From: Bacteroidales bacterium
Lineage (GTDB): Bacteria > Bacteroidota > Bacteroidia > Bacteroidales > Muribaculaceae
Assembly (NCBI GenBank): GCA_014800815.1
Contig: JAAVFI010000028.1
Span: 1 to 64,000 of the forward strand
Direction of reading: 5' to 3'
DNA length: 64,000 bases
Part shown: positions 17,033 to 26,483 of the stretch, piece after piece
Position numbering within the stretch: the stretch's first letter is position 1
Layout: every line of letters begins with the position of its first letter
The notes under the pieces: generated by a model
Databases searched by the model: none
Seen by the model: the letters and a program-made list of their open reading frames with translations, nothing else
Told to the model about the DNA's origin: nothing
Program-made: the position numbers and the translations under genes

Positions 17033-18664
17033 TTATTTGTTGTCAAATGTAACGGTGAGGTTCTTGATATCGACCACTACGAAGTTGCAGTTTTCGGGGA
17101 TGCTGAAGTAAGCGTAGCGGTTATCGCCCTGTCCGGCAACAAGCTGCAGTTCCTGTCCGAGACTAACGTCGACAGTGGCACGCTTGGAGTTACGCTTGGC
17201 ATCGGCGGTAGAACCGAAGGCGTACACGTTGTTTTCGATGTTCGATACGAGGAAGTTCATTGCTGCTACAAGGGTATTCTGCGTCCAGCTGTCGGTAGAA
17301 GAGCTGCGGGGCAGTTTGTCGCCCTTGTAAACGAATACATAGGGGTTTGCCAGCGACTGCTTGAGAGTGTACTTGGACTGGAAGCCTGCCTTGAGACCGT
17401 CGTCGTGAGCCGAAGCGTTGAATCCGCCCCACATCCAGAGCTCGGTAACTTCCTGGGTGTAAGGATTGATACCGTCAACGGTATTGTTGTACGATACTGT
17501 CATGTTGGGCATATCCGTAGCTGCCGAATAGAAGGTAACGGTGTGCTCGGTGGTGTTGACCACGATACGGTAGGTGCCGTCGGCGGGAATTTCCCAATAT
17601 GCAGTGGCGGTGCCTGTAGCGGTGGGGACAGACTGGAACTCGCGAGCTTCGCCGTCGTGGATATCGCGGTCGTTCTTATCTTTCGGGACGAAAGAAACTG
17701 CGGTATCTTCGTTGAAGAGCAGAGGCATATAGAGTTTGCCGGCCTTGAGTTCGCCGCGCCATGCGTAGACACCGTCGTCTTCGAGTGTGCGTTCGATTTC
17801 AATCTCGGTATCTCCTGTTGCCGAACCGGCCATGAGCAGGTGATCTACTTCGATGATATCGCCTGCCGATACAATCTTCACGGTCTGATTGTTGAAGTTA
17901 ATCGTGACACGATAGTTATCGGCTTCGGGAATCAGCCAGTAGTTGGCTTTATCGGCATCAGCCATGATAGCGGGCATCTCGTCGTTCTGTATCGGAGCAT
18001 TGGCCTCGGCGGGAGAAATTGCGTTGTGCTCGTCGCCGTAGAAAACGGGGAAGTTGATTTTGCCTGCGCTGAGAGCACCGGTCCACATATATATTCCTGA
18101 AGTTGCGGAAGTTGGAGTCAGCTCGATTTCCTCGCCGGCAGCTTCGCCGCCGATAAATACGCGGTCGGCCTTGAACTGCTTGGGTCCGTATGTCTTGACG
18201 CATACCGAAGCCGTTGCGATGTCGGGGATTACCACTCGCGGGCCTTCGAAAGATGCCGTCACGGTAATGCTGAGCGTTGTCTGAGAGCTCGTGAGGCAGC
18301 CGAAATGGCCGGTGAGGAGTTCCTGCAGCTCTGAGTTGGTGTACTCGCGGCGGTACACTCCGTCGTCCTCATACTCTTTGCGGGCCGAAGCCTTGCTGCC
18401 AATGGCATCAAGCTCATACTGATAGGTGGTGATGAACTCGTTGCCGTAAGGGTGAGCCTCGTTCCATGTTACTGTGAGGGCTACATCGTCGGGGTGTGCT
18501 TCATCGAGAATTACATATTCGCTCGAAGTTTCAATCTGTATCACGGAGTTGCTTCGCGAATAGGAGTTGTCGATATCCTCGTCGCCGCACGCCGTGGTCG
18601 CTCCGGCTACCAGCGCAATGGCCGCCAGACGGGCGATATTGCTATTTATAATATTGTACTTCAT
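17033..18664 (-). CDS. SusE/SusF-like outer-membrane starch-binding-type lipoprotein
   Basis: A 543-residue lipoprotein (lipobox ending ATTAC) in the position just after susD where SusE/SusF proteins occur. Residues ~35-160 look like the SusE N-terminal Ig-like domain. They are followed by repeated beta-sandwich modules: one starts at VFIGGEAAGEEIEL, a second at LLMAGSATGDTEIEI, and a third near ELWMWGGFNAS. The first two repeats share the pattern of a short strand, a GxxxYxWxGxLxAGK motif and a Phe-Pro or Met-Pro strand. Such proteins bind glycans at the cell surface and assist SusCD. The ligand cannot be told from sequence. Confidence 0.85.
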   Translation of the reverse strand: MKYNIINSNIARLAAIALVAGATTACGDEDIDNSYSRSNSVIQIETSSEYVILDEAHPDDVALTVTWNEAHPYGNEFITTYQYELDAIGSKASARKEYEDDGVYRREYTNSELQELLTGHFGCLTSSQTTLSITVTASFEGPRVVIPDIATASVCVKTYGPKQFKADRVFIGGEAAGEEIELTPTSATSGIYMWTGALSAGKINFPVFYGDEHNAISPAEANAPIQNDEMPAIMADADKANYWLIPEADNYRVTINFNNQTVKIVSAGDIIEVDHLLMAGSATGDTEIEIERTLEDDGVYAWRGELKAGKLYMPLLFNEDTAVSFVPKDKNDRDIHDGEAREFQSVPTATGTATAYWEIPADGTYRIVVNTTEHTVTFYSAATDMPNMTVSYNNTVDGINPYTQEVTELWMWGGFNASAHDDGLKAGFQSKYTLKQSLANPYVFVYKGDKLPRSSSTDSWTQNTLVAAMNFLVSNIENNVYAFGSTADAKRNSKRATVDVSLGQELQLVAGQGDNRYAYFSIPENCNFVVVDIKNLTVTFDNK

Positions 18665-18676
18665 AGTTTTATATGA

Positions 18677-20395
18677 TTAATAGCCGGGGTTGTTTTTAAG
18701 GTTGGGGCAAAGCTCGATATCGTGGGTAGGAATGGGCCAGAGATACTGGCGGTCGGGGAAGACACGCTTGGCGCCATAGTCTACGAGACCGGCATTGTAG
18801 AGAGCCGAGAAGTCGGCCAGACCGTCTTCGTCGATTTGGGGAGTCATGCCCCAGAACCACAGGTCTTTCTTCACAATATTGTTGAGGAGCTCGGTGGGCT
18901 GGAGGTTGATGTAGTTGTAACCGTTGAGAGCCTTCGAAGCGAGGCGCCAGCGGATGAGGTCCATATATCGGAGGCCTTCGTTGGCAAGCTCCATACGGCG
19001 CTCGATACGCACAGCCTTACGCATTTCTTCCTGAGTACCGAGCTTTACGGCGGGGTAAGAGTCGGTGGCGGATGCAGCAACACCATAAGCGCGGGAACGC
19101 ACCATATTGATTGCATTCACTACACTATCGTCGATCTTGTTGAGCTCGATCATAGCCTCGGCATACATGAGGAGGACGTCGGCATAGCGCATCATTATGT
19201 AGTCGCGCTCTACTTTCTTACCGTTCTCAGTCCAGGAGATGTCGATACCTTTCTTCCAGATGAGACCATTGTATGAGGCATACTGGTTGACGGCGCGGTT
19301 ATCGGCGTTGTCCTGCATCTGACCTGTGACGTAGTTCATTACCTTGGTCACGTCGGGACGGGGATTGTACTCGAAGCCGCAGTGCTCGGTGCCGAATTCA
19401 ACGATAGTGGCCGTACAGCGGGGATCGCGGTTGGCGAAGGGATTGCGAGGGTCGAAGAGGGGAGATTCGTCGATAGGCAGACCGTCGGTGCAGAGGTATG
19501 CGGCAAAGAGGTCCCACGATGGATTGTCGGAACCATAGCCGCCGGCACAACGGGGAAGACCGTTGTTGACGTACCACTGGTCGAGGATTACGTCGTTTGC
19601 GAGAGAGCGGGGAATGAAGAAAATCTTCTCGGGATTCTCCTTGGTGCTCTGCAGGAAGAGTCGGCCATATTCGGGCTCGAGCGAATAGACCTTGAGGTCC
19701 ATACATTTCTTGGCGGCGTCTGCGGCGATGTCGAAGTCGCCGTTGTAGAGTGCGAAACGCGCCTTCATGGCAAGAGCCGCACCGCGGGTTGCGTGCTGCG
19801 CCGACGAGCCGTAGCTTACGGGCAGATACTCGATAGCCTTGTCGAAGTCTTCGTAGGCAAGAGCCTTGACTTCGTCCTTGGCCATGCGGCCTTTGTTGCA
19901 GGCATCGAGGATAGTTTCGGTACCGTTCATATAAGGAACGTCGCCGTAGTAGCAGATAAGTTCGGCATACTTGCATGCTCGGCAGAAGTAGGCCTCACCG
20001 GCGAAGCGGTTGAGCTTTTCTTCTGTCATAGTGCCTTCGGCCTTGTGGTAGTTGGCAAGGAGGGTGTTGGCACGTGCAATGAGCTTGTAGTCCTGCTGCC
20101 AGAGGGAGTAAACTTCCCACTGCTGTCCGTTTACGGTTCCGTCGAGCACGGTACCGTTGCTGCCCGGGTTGCGGTTCTGCTGACGGTATGTAAAGTTGTC
20201 GGTCCACTGCTCGGAGCCTTCGAGAGGAGTATTCCAGTAACCGAGGATATAGAACTCGTTAGTAGCCATTTCGAGCTCAAGTTCATTGGAGTACCACGAT
20301 GAACTGTTGCCCTGCGACAGCGGCTCCATGTCCATACTCTCACAGGCGGTGAGCAGCATGGTAGCCGCAGCTAATGTATATAGTGTCTTGTTCAT
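18677..20395 (-). CDS. susD-like: SusD/RagB-family nutrient-binding outer-membrane lipoprotein
   Basis: A 572-residue SusD-family lipoprotein (lipobox LLTAC, Cys ~18) forming the lid of the SusC transporter. It has the helical TPR-like scaffold, a conserved RACKYAELICYYGDVP segment, and the C-terminal RIERRMELANEG...YMDLIRW motif typical of the family. It ends with a block (RVFPDRQYLWPIPTHDI) that is strongly conserved among SusD proteins. It lies 12 bases from both susC and the SusE/F-like gene. Specificity for a particular glycan is not deducible. Confidence 0.95.
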   Translation of the reverse strand: MNKTLYTLAAATMLLTACESMDMEPLSQGNSSSWYSNELELEMATNEFYILGYWNTPLEGSEQWTDNFTYRQQNRNPGSNGTVLDGTVNGQQWEVYSLWQQDYKLIARANTLLANYHKAEGTMTEEKLNRFAGEAYFCRACKYAELICYYGDVPYMNGTETILDACNKGRMAKDEVKALAYEDFDKAIEYLPVSYGSSAQHATRGAALAMKARFALYNGDFDIAADAAKKCMDLKVYSLEPEYGRLFLQSTKENPEKIFFIPRSLANDVILDQWYVNNGLPRCAGGYGSDNPSWDLFAAYLCTDGLPIDESPLFDPRNPFANRDPRCTATIVEFGTEHCGFEYNPRPDVTKVMNYVTGQMQDNADNRAVNQYASYNGLIWKKGIDISWTENGKKVERDYIMMRYADVLLMYAEAMIELNKIDDSVVNAINMVRSRAYGVAASATDSYPAVKLGTQEEMRKAVRIERRMELANEGLRYMDLIRWRLASKALNGYNYINLQPTELLNNIVKKDLWFWGMTPQIDEDGLADFSALYNAGLVDYGAKRVFPDRQYLWPIPTHDIELCPNLKNNPGY

Positions 20396-20407
20396 GACGA
20401 TTAAAGG

Positions 20408-23400
20408 TTAGAATTTGAGGTTAACACCGACAACAAGTGATGTGGTGATAGGATAAGCGCTCACGCCCATTTCGGGGTCCCAGCCTTTGGGATAATGGTC
20501 GATACAGAAGAGGTCGCTTGCACTGAAATAGAAGCGTGCCTTCTGAATGTATGCCTTCTTTGTCCACTTGTCGGGGAGAGTATATCCGACGGTCACATTC
20601 TTGAGGCGGAAGTAGCTGCCGTTGAACATCCAGAAGTCGGAGATTGCGTAGTTGTTGTTCTTCGACGTATTTGTAAGTCGCGGATAACGAGCCGCGAGGT
20701 TTTCGGCCTCGGTGTTGAATACGCTCCAGTAGTTGCCTTCTATGATAGCGGGGATATTGCCGTAGTTGTCACGCAGGGGCTCTACCATGGCGCGGTCGAG
20801 ATAGCCTGTCTGCTTGCCGATGCCCTGGAAGGCGAGCGAGAGATCGAGGCCTCTCCAACCGAAGTTGAAAGTGCCGCCGTACTGATAGCGGGGCAGCGAG
20901 TTACCGAGGGGTACACGGTCGTACTCCGATGAAATCACGCCGTCGGGCACGCCGTCGGGGCCGCTGATATCGCGATACTTGAGGTCGCCGACAGTCACGG
21001 TATTGTTGAGGCGGGCCGAGTTGTTTACTTCGTCCTGTGTCTGATAGATACCGTCGCAGATATATCCGTACCAGGCATTGAAGTACTCGCCGGCGCGCTT
21101 AACCTTGCCGCTGCTGATGATGTCGCTGTTGTTGAGATAGTCGATTTTCGATATGAAGTCGGAGAGATTGACGGTGACACCGTATGAGAAGTCGCCGTGG
21201 CGGTCGTTCCAAGAGAGTTCAAGGTCATAGCCCCGGGTCGACATCTTGCCGGCATTTGTATTGGGGTCGCTGTAGCCCATAGACCAGGGTATCTGGATAG
21301 CGAGGAGCATATCGGTGGTCTTCTTCCAGTAGTAGTCGGCGGTGAAACGCAGGCGGCTGTTGAAGAAGTATGCGTCGAGACCGATGTCGGTAGATGTGGT
21401 GGTTTCCCACGAAATATCTTCTACGGCAAGCAGACGGAGGGCGGCTGTCTTATCGGAAACCACCTGGCCGTTTTCATAGAAATATGCGTTGCCGAAGGTC
21501 ATGAGCGACATATAGGGGAAGTAGCTGTCGCCGATGCGTTCGTTGCCGAGCTTACCCCACGAACCGCGGAGCTTGAGGAACGAGAGAGCCTTGGTGCTTA
21601 CACCTTCCATAAATTTCTCCTGGCTGAGTACCCAACCGGCAGAGAACGAAGGGAAGGTACCCCAACGGTATTTCTTGGCGAAACGCGAAGAACCGTCGCG
21701 GCGGACGTTGGCCTGAAGGAGATAGCGACCGTCGAAGTTGTAGAGCAAGCGACCGAAGAATGAGTTCGAGGTGTAACGCGAGCCTGTGCCGGAGTTGTCC
21801 TTAAAGTCTTCAGGACCTACGTTGAGATAGGGATACTTGGTGAGCTCGTACTGGTCGCGTGAAGCGGTGAGGTTTTCGCTGCTCATTATGTAGTTTTCGT
21901 AGCCGGCCATAAGGGTGAGGTCGTGCTTACCGAAAGTCTTCATATAGTTGGCGATTACCTGCGAGGTGATGTGCCAGTTGTCGTTGCGGGTTTCGCTGAG
22001 CTTGTTGGTAGCCCATGAAGAGCCGTTGCCTTCCATATAACCGCCAAAGATATTGGGGTCGCTCATAAGGACGTAGTTTACGGCCTTGCGGAAAGCTTTC
22101 TGCTTGGTATAGTTGATGAAGGGCGATACTATACCGCTGAGGCTCAGGCCGTCTATGGGCTTGATAGTGATTGAGGCCTTACCGCCTACCTGAGTACTCG
22201 CCGATTTGCTTGAACCGCCCTCGCGGAGGAGTGCGTAAGGGTTAGCACCCGACTTGCCGTCGGCGTAGCCGCCGTTGGTCCATTCGGCAGGATATACGGC
22301 AGGCATCTTGCGCATGTCGCTGAAGGGGCTGTAGATTGGAGAGTTGTTGCGGGCATTGCGGATGTTCACGTCAATACTGGCCGAGAGGTATTTGCTGATG
22401 TTGAAGTCATTGTTGTTGCGGAACATTATACGGTGGAAGTTGCGTCCTTCATAGAGGCCGTCGACTTCATCGTACGAAACCGAAGCCTGCGAACGTACTG
22501 TCTTGTTGCCACCCGAGAGCGATACGGTATGCGTCATACGGGGTGCTGAGTTTTTCATCATCATGCCCTGCCAGTCGGTAATAGGATAACGGTCGGGGTC
22601 GGTAGCATTGTAGCGCACCCAGTTTTTAACCTGGTCGGCGGTGTACAGCTGGAAATAACCGGCAGCGGGGTTGTCGTTATACAGGAGTTCGTTGTTCATC
22701 TCCAGATAGCGGGTAACGCCTACCATTGTGGGCTGCGATGTGGGGAGTTCCCAACCGAATTCGCCTGTGTAGCTGAGGCTCAGCGATGTTTCGTCGCCAC
22801 GCTTGGTGGTGATGAGGATTACGCCTGCAGCGGCCTTCGAACCATAGATAGAGGCTGCGGCAGCGTCTTTGAGCACCGAGATGCTCTCCACATCGTTTGC
22901 GTTTACGTAGTCGATGTTGTCGCACTGTACGCCGTCGACGATAATCAGAGGGCTTGAGTCGCCCATGGTTGTCACACCGCGCACGTGCATAGAGCCGGCC
23001 GATGCACCGGGGGCATTATTGTCGCGGCGCACCATGAGGCCCGACACCGAACCCTGAAGCGCATTGGATAGCGCTGTAGTCTTCTTTGTGGCAAGGTCTT
23101 CGCCTTTAACCGAAGCAACGGCACCGGTGAGGTCTTTCTTCTTTACAGCACCGTAGCCGATTACGACCACCTCGCTGAGCTGGTTGTCCGACGGCACCAT
23201 GTCCACCTTCAGTTCGGCACCTGTAAACTTTACTTCTACAGGATTATAGCCGATGTATGAAATCAATAAATTATCGCCTTGGCGGGCGTCAATGGTAAAC
23301 TGACCGTCGAGGTCTGTCACGACTGCGGCACTACCGTCCTTTACCTTGACCGTAGCGCCGATCATAGGGTCGCCGAATTCGTCGAGAATGACGCCTCGCG

Positions 23401-23794
23401 CTTTAGCCACGTCTTTAGCAGCCTTTGAATTGGCTTTGACGCTTACAGTCACCTGACGACCATTAATTTTATAGTTCATGTCGGCGGCGGTGCACAGCTC
23501 GGCCAGAATGTCTTCCATTTTCTTGTCCTTGAGCTGCACGTTGACTTTCTGTGAAAGTTGTTTCACAACACCTTCGCCATACATGAACACATAGTCGCTG
23601 TGCTCTTCGATGTATTTAAATACGTCCTCTACAGTAGTATCAGTAGCTTTGACGGTGTAGAGGCCCGTTGTCTCGTCCTGCGTCATAAGAGCCGCCGCGT
23701 TGAGCGTCGGGGCTGCAGTGGCAACGGCACCTAACACGCACAGCATTCCTACTCGGGAGCGCCATTGCTTGAAATGCGATGTCGGTTTAATCAT
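20408..23794 (-). CDS. susC-like: SusC-family TonB-dependent transporter with N-terminal STN domain
   Basis: A 1128-residue outer-membrane transporter. After a signal peptide, residues ~45-115 form an STN (secretin/TonB N-terminal) domain, which in such receptors contacts a periplasmic FecR anti-sigma factor. Then come a carboxypeptidase-regulatory-like domain (~130-210, RGVILDEFGDPMIGATVKV), a plug domain (~215-335 with SISVLKDAAAASIYGSKAA), and a 22-strand type beta-barrel ending in aromatic VVGVNLKF. The STN domain, with a FecR/ECF sigma pair just upstream at 25487-27071, suggests substrate-triggered trans-envelope induction. Its ATG is 17 bases after the first DUF4832 gene. Confidence 0.96.
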   Translation of the reverse strand: MIKPTSHFKQWRSRVGMLCVLGAVATAAPTLNAAALMTQDETTGLYTVKATDTTVEDVFKYIEEHSDYVFMYGEGVVKQLSQKVNVQLKDKKMEDILAELCTAADMNYKINGRQVTVSVKANSKAAKDVAKARGVILDEFGDPMIGATVKVKDGSAAVVTDLDGQFTIDARQGDNLLISYIGYNPVEVKFTGAELKVDMVPSDNQLSEVVVIGYGAVKKKDLTGAVASVKGEDLATKKTTALSNALQGSVSGLMVRRDNNAPGASAGSMHVRGVTTMGDSSPLIIVDGVQCDNIDYVNANDVESISVLKDAAAASIYGSKAAAGVILITTKRGDETSLSLSYTGEFGWELPTSQPTMVGVTRYLEMNNELLYNDNPAAGYFQLYTADQVKNWVRYNATDPDRYPITDWQGMMMKNSAPRMTHTVSLSGGNKTVRSQASVSYDEVDGLYEGRNFHRIMFRNNNDFNISKYLSASIDVNIRNARNNSPIYSPFSDMRKMPAVYPAEWTNGGYADGKSGANPYALLREGGSSKSASTQVGGKASITIKPIDGLSLSGIVSPFINYTKQKAFRKAVNYVLMSDPNIFGGYMEGNGSSWATNKLSETRNDNWHITSQVIANYMKTFGKHDLTLMAGYENYIMSSENLTASRDQYELTKYPYLNVGPEDFKDNSGTGSRYTSNSFFGRLLYNFDGRYLLQANVRRDGSSRFAKKYRWGTFPSFSAGWVLSQEKFMEGVSTKALSFLKLRGSWGKLGNERIGDSYFPYMSLMTFGNAYFYENGQVVSDKTAALRLLAVEDISWETTTSTDIGLDAYFFNSRLRFTADYYWKKTTDMLLAIQIPWSMGYSDPNTNAGKMSTRGYDLELSWNDRHGDFSYGVTVNLSDFISKIDYLNNSDIISSGKVKRAGEYFNAWYGYICDGIYQTQDEVNNSARLNNTVTVGDLKYRDISGPDGVPDGVISSEYDRVPLGNSLPRYQYGGTFNFGWRGLDLSLAFQGIGKQTGYLDRAMVEPLRDNYGNIPAIIEGNYWSVFNTEAENLAARYPRLTNTSKNNNYAISDFWMFNGSYFRLKNVTVGYTLPDKWTKKAYIQKARFYFSASDLFCIDHYPKGWDPEMGVSAYPITTSLVVGVNLKF

Positions 23795-23811
23795 AAGGTA
23801 TTATTTTTGGT

Positions 23812-25332
23812 TTATTTTATTTTCAATTCTGTAAGGGGCAACCAGCCGTCGACCAGAGCCGAGGCATCGACTGCCATTTCGAGACCGGGCTTATTGCCGT
23901 CGGTAATGTCTACCAGGCCTACGGCCCAACGGTAGGTGCCTTTGCCGAGGCCGCTGAGGTCGATTTCCGTTTCATAATCGGCAGGAGCCTCACGGAGCCA
24001 TTTGGAAAGGTCGCTGCTTTGGTCCACAACCTGCTTGACCACATTGTTGTCGCTGTCGAGCAGAGCTATGCCTACCTTATATTTTCCGTTCCACTGAGGA
24101 ATATTTGTGGGGCAATAACCCCAGCCGAGATTGCACCAGCGGCTCTGAACTTTGACGGTGCTGTTTCCTGCAGCCTTGACGGGGGCGGTGACGGAGGCGG
24201 GGTAGAGACGGTAGCCGCCCTCGGCTACAAAGCGCTTGACAAGGTCGAAGCTGTCTTCGAACCATGAGCGTGTCTCGTCGTTGATACGGAAGTCCATCAT
24301 GTTGACACGCGCTTCGGCCGAAGCGTCGAACTCACCCTTGCGTACATCTTCGGGATGTCCCTCGCGGTAGAGTCCCGAGGGGTCGCGCCAGTAGCGGTGA
24401 TGAGCTCCTGTTATCCAGCCGCCTTCCATGATGATGGGGCGCTTGAAATTCCACTTCGAGGCCATTTCTTTCTCCCAGTCCTGGTAGTAGCCATGCATGC
24501 CGAAGGCATCGTGGCGCAGAGAGAAACCTTTGGCAACGGCTTGTTCGATCATTGCCTCGGCATCGGCGGGTACACTACCCCACCCGTCGTCGTCGGGGTC
24601 GCCGAGCATGCGGTGGTAGTGGATAATCATGGGCACTTTCTTGAACGATGATGTGGCAAGGTCGATAACCCAGTCGTAGACAGCCTTCTTGTTATTGTTG
24701 TCCTTATAAATCATAGAGTGCGATTCGCCCCACTTGCCGAGTGAATAGGCATCGATGAACTCCACTTTCGAGGGGTCGTCGAAGTACTCGGCGAACGCCT
24801 TGAAGAATTTGGCGTATTTCTGCTGAAAAACAGAGTCGTCGGGGTACGGCGAAAGATTATTGCCGGGAGATTTGGGGTCGTAATATCCCTCGGCTCCGGC
24901 ATCGAACACGTATTGAGGGGTGTTCTGACCCTGGTCGCGGCCGTCGATTACGATGCGGAATGCCACACGAAGTCCACGGTCGTTGACACTCTTTATGAGT
25001 TTCATCAGGCGAGAGTCGGGGTCGTTCCATATATACTCGCCCTCGCGGGGCTCGAACGATGCCCAGCTTGTGCGCATATATGCACACGATGCGTAGTCCG
25101 ACACACGTACGGTGCTGTCGCTGCCGGAAATCTTCATGGCGTCGTAGCCGCGTTCCGACCAGAAATTATCATCCCATGTGCGGCCCATATACATCACCCA
25201 GCCCTGCAGCGGATTGCGGAGCACACGGGTGGTATCGGGCGAGATAAGCGTTGTTGCAGGGCGTACGGCAAAGGCCGGGAGCGCTGTGGCGAGCACCAAT
25301 ATCAGAGTCGATATGTATTTTATCTTTTTCAT
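23812..25332 (-). CDS. DUF4874/DUF4832 secreted protein, putative TIM-barrel glycoside hydrolase (first gene of PUL operon)
   Basis: The start is taken as the ATG at 25332 (506 residues), which opens a clean signal peptide (MKKIKYISTLILVLATALPAFA); a longer frame begins 60 bases upstream without signal-like character. The protein has a DUF4874-like N-terminal half (RNPLQGWVMY) and a DUF4832 C-terminal half. It shares with its paralogue at 15410 the motifs GKWGESH (Glu ~203) and IMEGGW (Glu ~303), candidate catalytic acids. It precedes susC by 17 bases, an unusual place because susC is often the first PUL gene. No activity is known for the family from this sequence alone. Confidence 0.82.
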   Translation of the reverse strand: MKKIKYISTLILVLATALPAFAVRPATTLISPDTTRVLRNPLQGWVMYMGRTWDDNFWSERGYDAMKISGSDSTVRVSDYASCAYMRTSWASFEPREGEYIWNDPDSRLMKLIKSVNDRGLRVAFRIVIDGRDQGQNTPQYVFDAGAEGYYDPKSPGNNLSPYPDDSVFQQKYAKFFKAFAEYFDDPSKVEFIDAYSLGKWGESHSMIYKDNNNKKAVYDWVIDLATSSFKKVPMIIHYHRMLGDPDDDGWGSVPADAEAMIEQAVAKGFSLRHDAFGMHGYYQDWEKEMASKWNFKRPIIMEGGWITGAHHRYWRDPSGLYREGHPEDVRKGEFDASAEARVNMMDFRINDETRSWFEDSFDLVKRFVAEGGYRLYPASVTAPVKAAGNSTVKVQSRWCNLGWGYCPTNIPQWNGKYKVGIALLDSDNNVVKQVVDQSSDLSKWLREAPADYETEIDLSGLGKGTYRWAVGLVDITDGNKPGLEMAVDASALVDGWLPLTELKIK

Positions 25333-25486
25333 TGTGGCATTAGGTATGCAATAAATATACTGGTTTAAACAGGTATCAGATGAATTGTGCAAAAGGGTAT
25401 GAAGGTGGCCGTCGGGATATAAATATCCTTAGCAATCCGTTTTGCCGCAAATTTTATCAGGAGCCCTATAAAGGGCTGTTACCGTG
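25333..25486 (-). promoter_or_regulatory. PUL operon upstream region with a palindrome and a short hairpin
   Basis: This 154-base gap separates fecR from the PUL operon and must contain the operon promoter unless the two are co-transcribed. I found no perfect -33/-7 pair of the housekeeping type, which would fit control by the neighbouring ECF sigma factor. Two structures are visible: a 6-bp stem AGCCCT/AGGGCT with loop ATAA (25462-25477), possibly a weak terminator after fecR, and a near-palindrome GGATAT-AA-ATATCC (25415-25428). Function is inferred from position only. Confidence 0.4.
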
Positions 25487-26410
25487 TCAGTTTTTCATGA
25501 TAAAAGTGTCTCCATTCCTTTCTATTTCCATCGGTACTATTTGAGTTATCGAGTAGAGAACGGTATCAATATTATCGTTGAGGTCAATCTTTCCATACAC
25601 CTTTATGTCGCGGAGCGAGGGAGCACAGTCGAAATCGACGTGATAGTGGTCGGCCAGGCTGTTGAGCAGCGAGGCCAGCGGGATTCCATGCAATGACATG
25701 AGACCCTGAGTCCACAAGGTGTAGGATTTCGGATCGACGCGCGAGAGTGCCGCAACCTCGCCATTTACGAGGTCGACCATATCGCACGGCTTGAGCCTCA
25801 CGCGCTCGTTGCGGTCTGTCGTCACTTCTACAGAGCCCTCTACGAGTACCACATTGGCAGTGCTGTCGCTGCTGTTGGAAATATTGAAGATAGTTCCCAG
25901 CACCTTGACATCGAATCCGTTCGACTCAACGACAAAGGGATGATCGGCATCTTTGGCAACTTCGAGATACACCTCTCCGTCGGCATAGATGCGGCGCTCG
26001 GCACCCTCGAAATGTTCGGGATAGAGCACCCTTGTGCGCGAGTTTGCAATCAGGCGGGTTCCGTCGCTGAGAGTCAGTTCGGCTCGGCGGCCGGGCTCGA
26101 CAATGAGTTCCTTGTAGCCCGCATCCTCAGCTTGCGCGAGAGTAGCGGTAGACAGATCGATTTCGGAAGTGCCAAGCAGCTTGACAGCGATTCCCACAAC
26201 TACACACAGACAAGCAGCCACACCGATAAGGGCTGTCAGGAAGTGACGGCGACGACGCTGACGCATTGCCTCCTGCATAAGCTTTGCATGCACGAGACTC
26301 TTGATACGGGTATTATCAAAAGGTTCGGGCTGACAAGCATCCAACAACGCCTGCAGGCGCAATTCCTCGCGCTGTGATTCCGGTTGGTTTATTTGTGTTT
26401 CGTTGTCCAT
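25487..26410 (-). CDS. FecR-family anti-sigma factor
   Basis: A 307-residue inner-membrane anti-sigma factor. A short cytoplasmic N-terminal region (~1-75) should hold the sigma factor, one transmembrane helix follows (~79-102, ALIGVAACLCVVVGIAV), then the periplasmic FecR domain (~115-215, with ELTLSDGTRLIANSRTRVLYP) and a DUF4974-like C-terminal domain (~240-305). The latter has an STN-like fold and may contact the STN domain of SusC at 20408-23794. It follows the sigma gene after 73 bases. Regulation of the adjacent PUL is inferred from context. Confidence 0.92.
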   Translation of the reverse strand: MDNETQINQPESQREELRLQALLDACQPEPFDNTRIKSLVHAKLMQEAMRQRRRRHFLTALIGVAACLCVVVGIAVKLLGTSEIDLSTATLAQAEDAGYKELIVEPGRRAELTLSDGTRLIANSRTRVLYPEHFEGAERRIYADGEVYLEVAKDADHPFVVESNGFDVKVLGTIFNISNSSDSTANVVLVEGSVEVTTDRNERVRLKPCDMVDLVNGEVAALSRVDPKSYTLWTQGLMSLHGIPLASLLNSLADHYHVDFDCAPSLRDIKVYGKIDLNDNIDTVLYSITQIVPMEIERNGDTFIMKN

Positions 26411-26483
26411 TGTTGGTTTACCGTTTCTATTATTATAGACGTATGCTTTTCGGAAATATTTAGGTGCTTTGAAAGTTTTTTTG

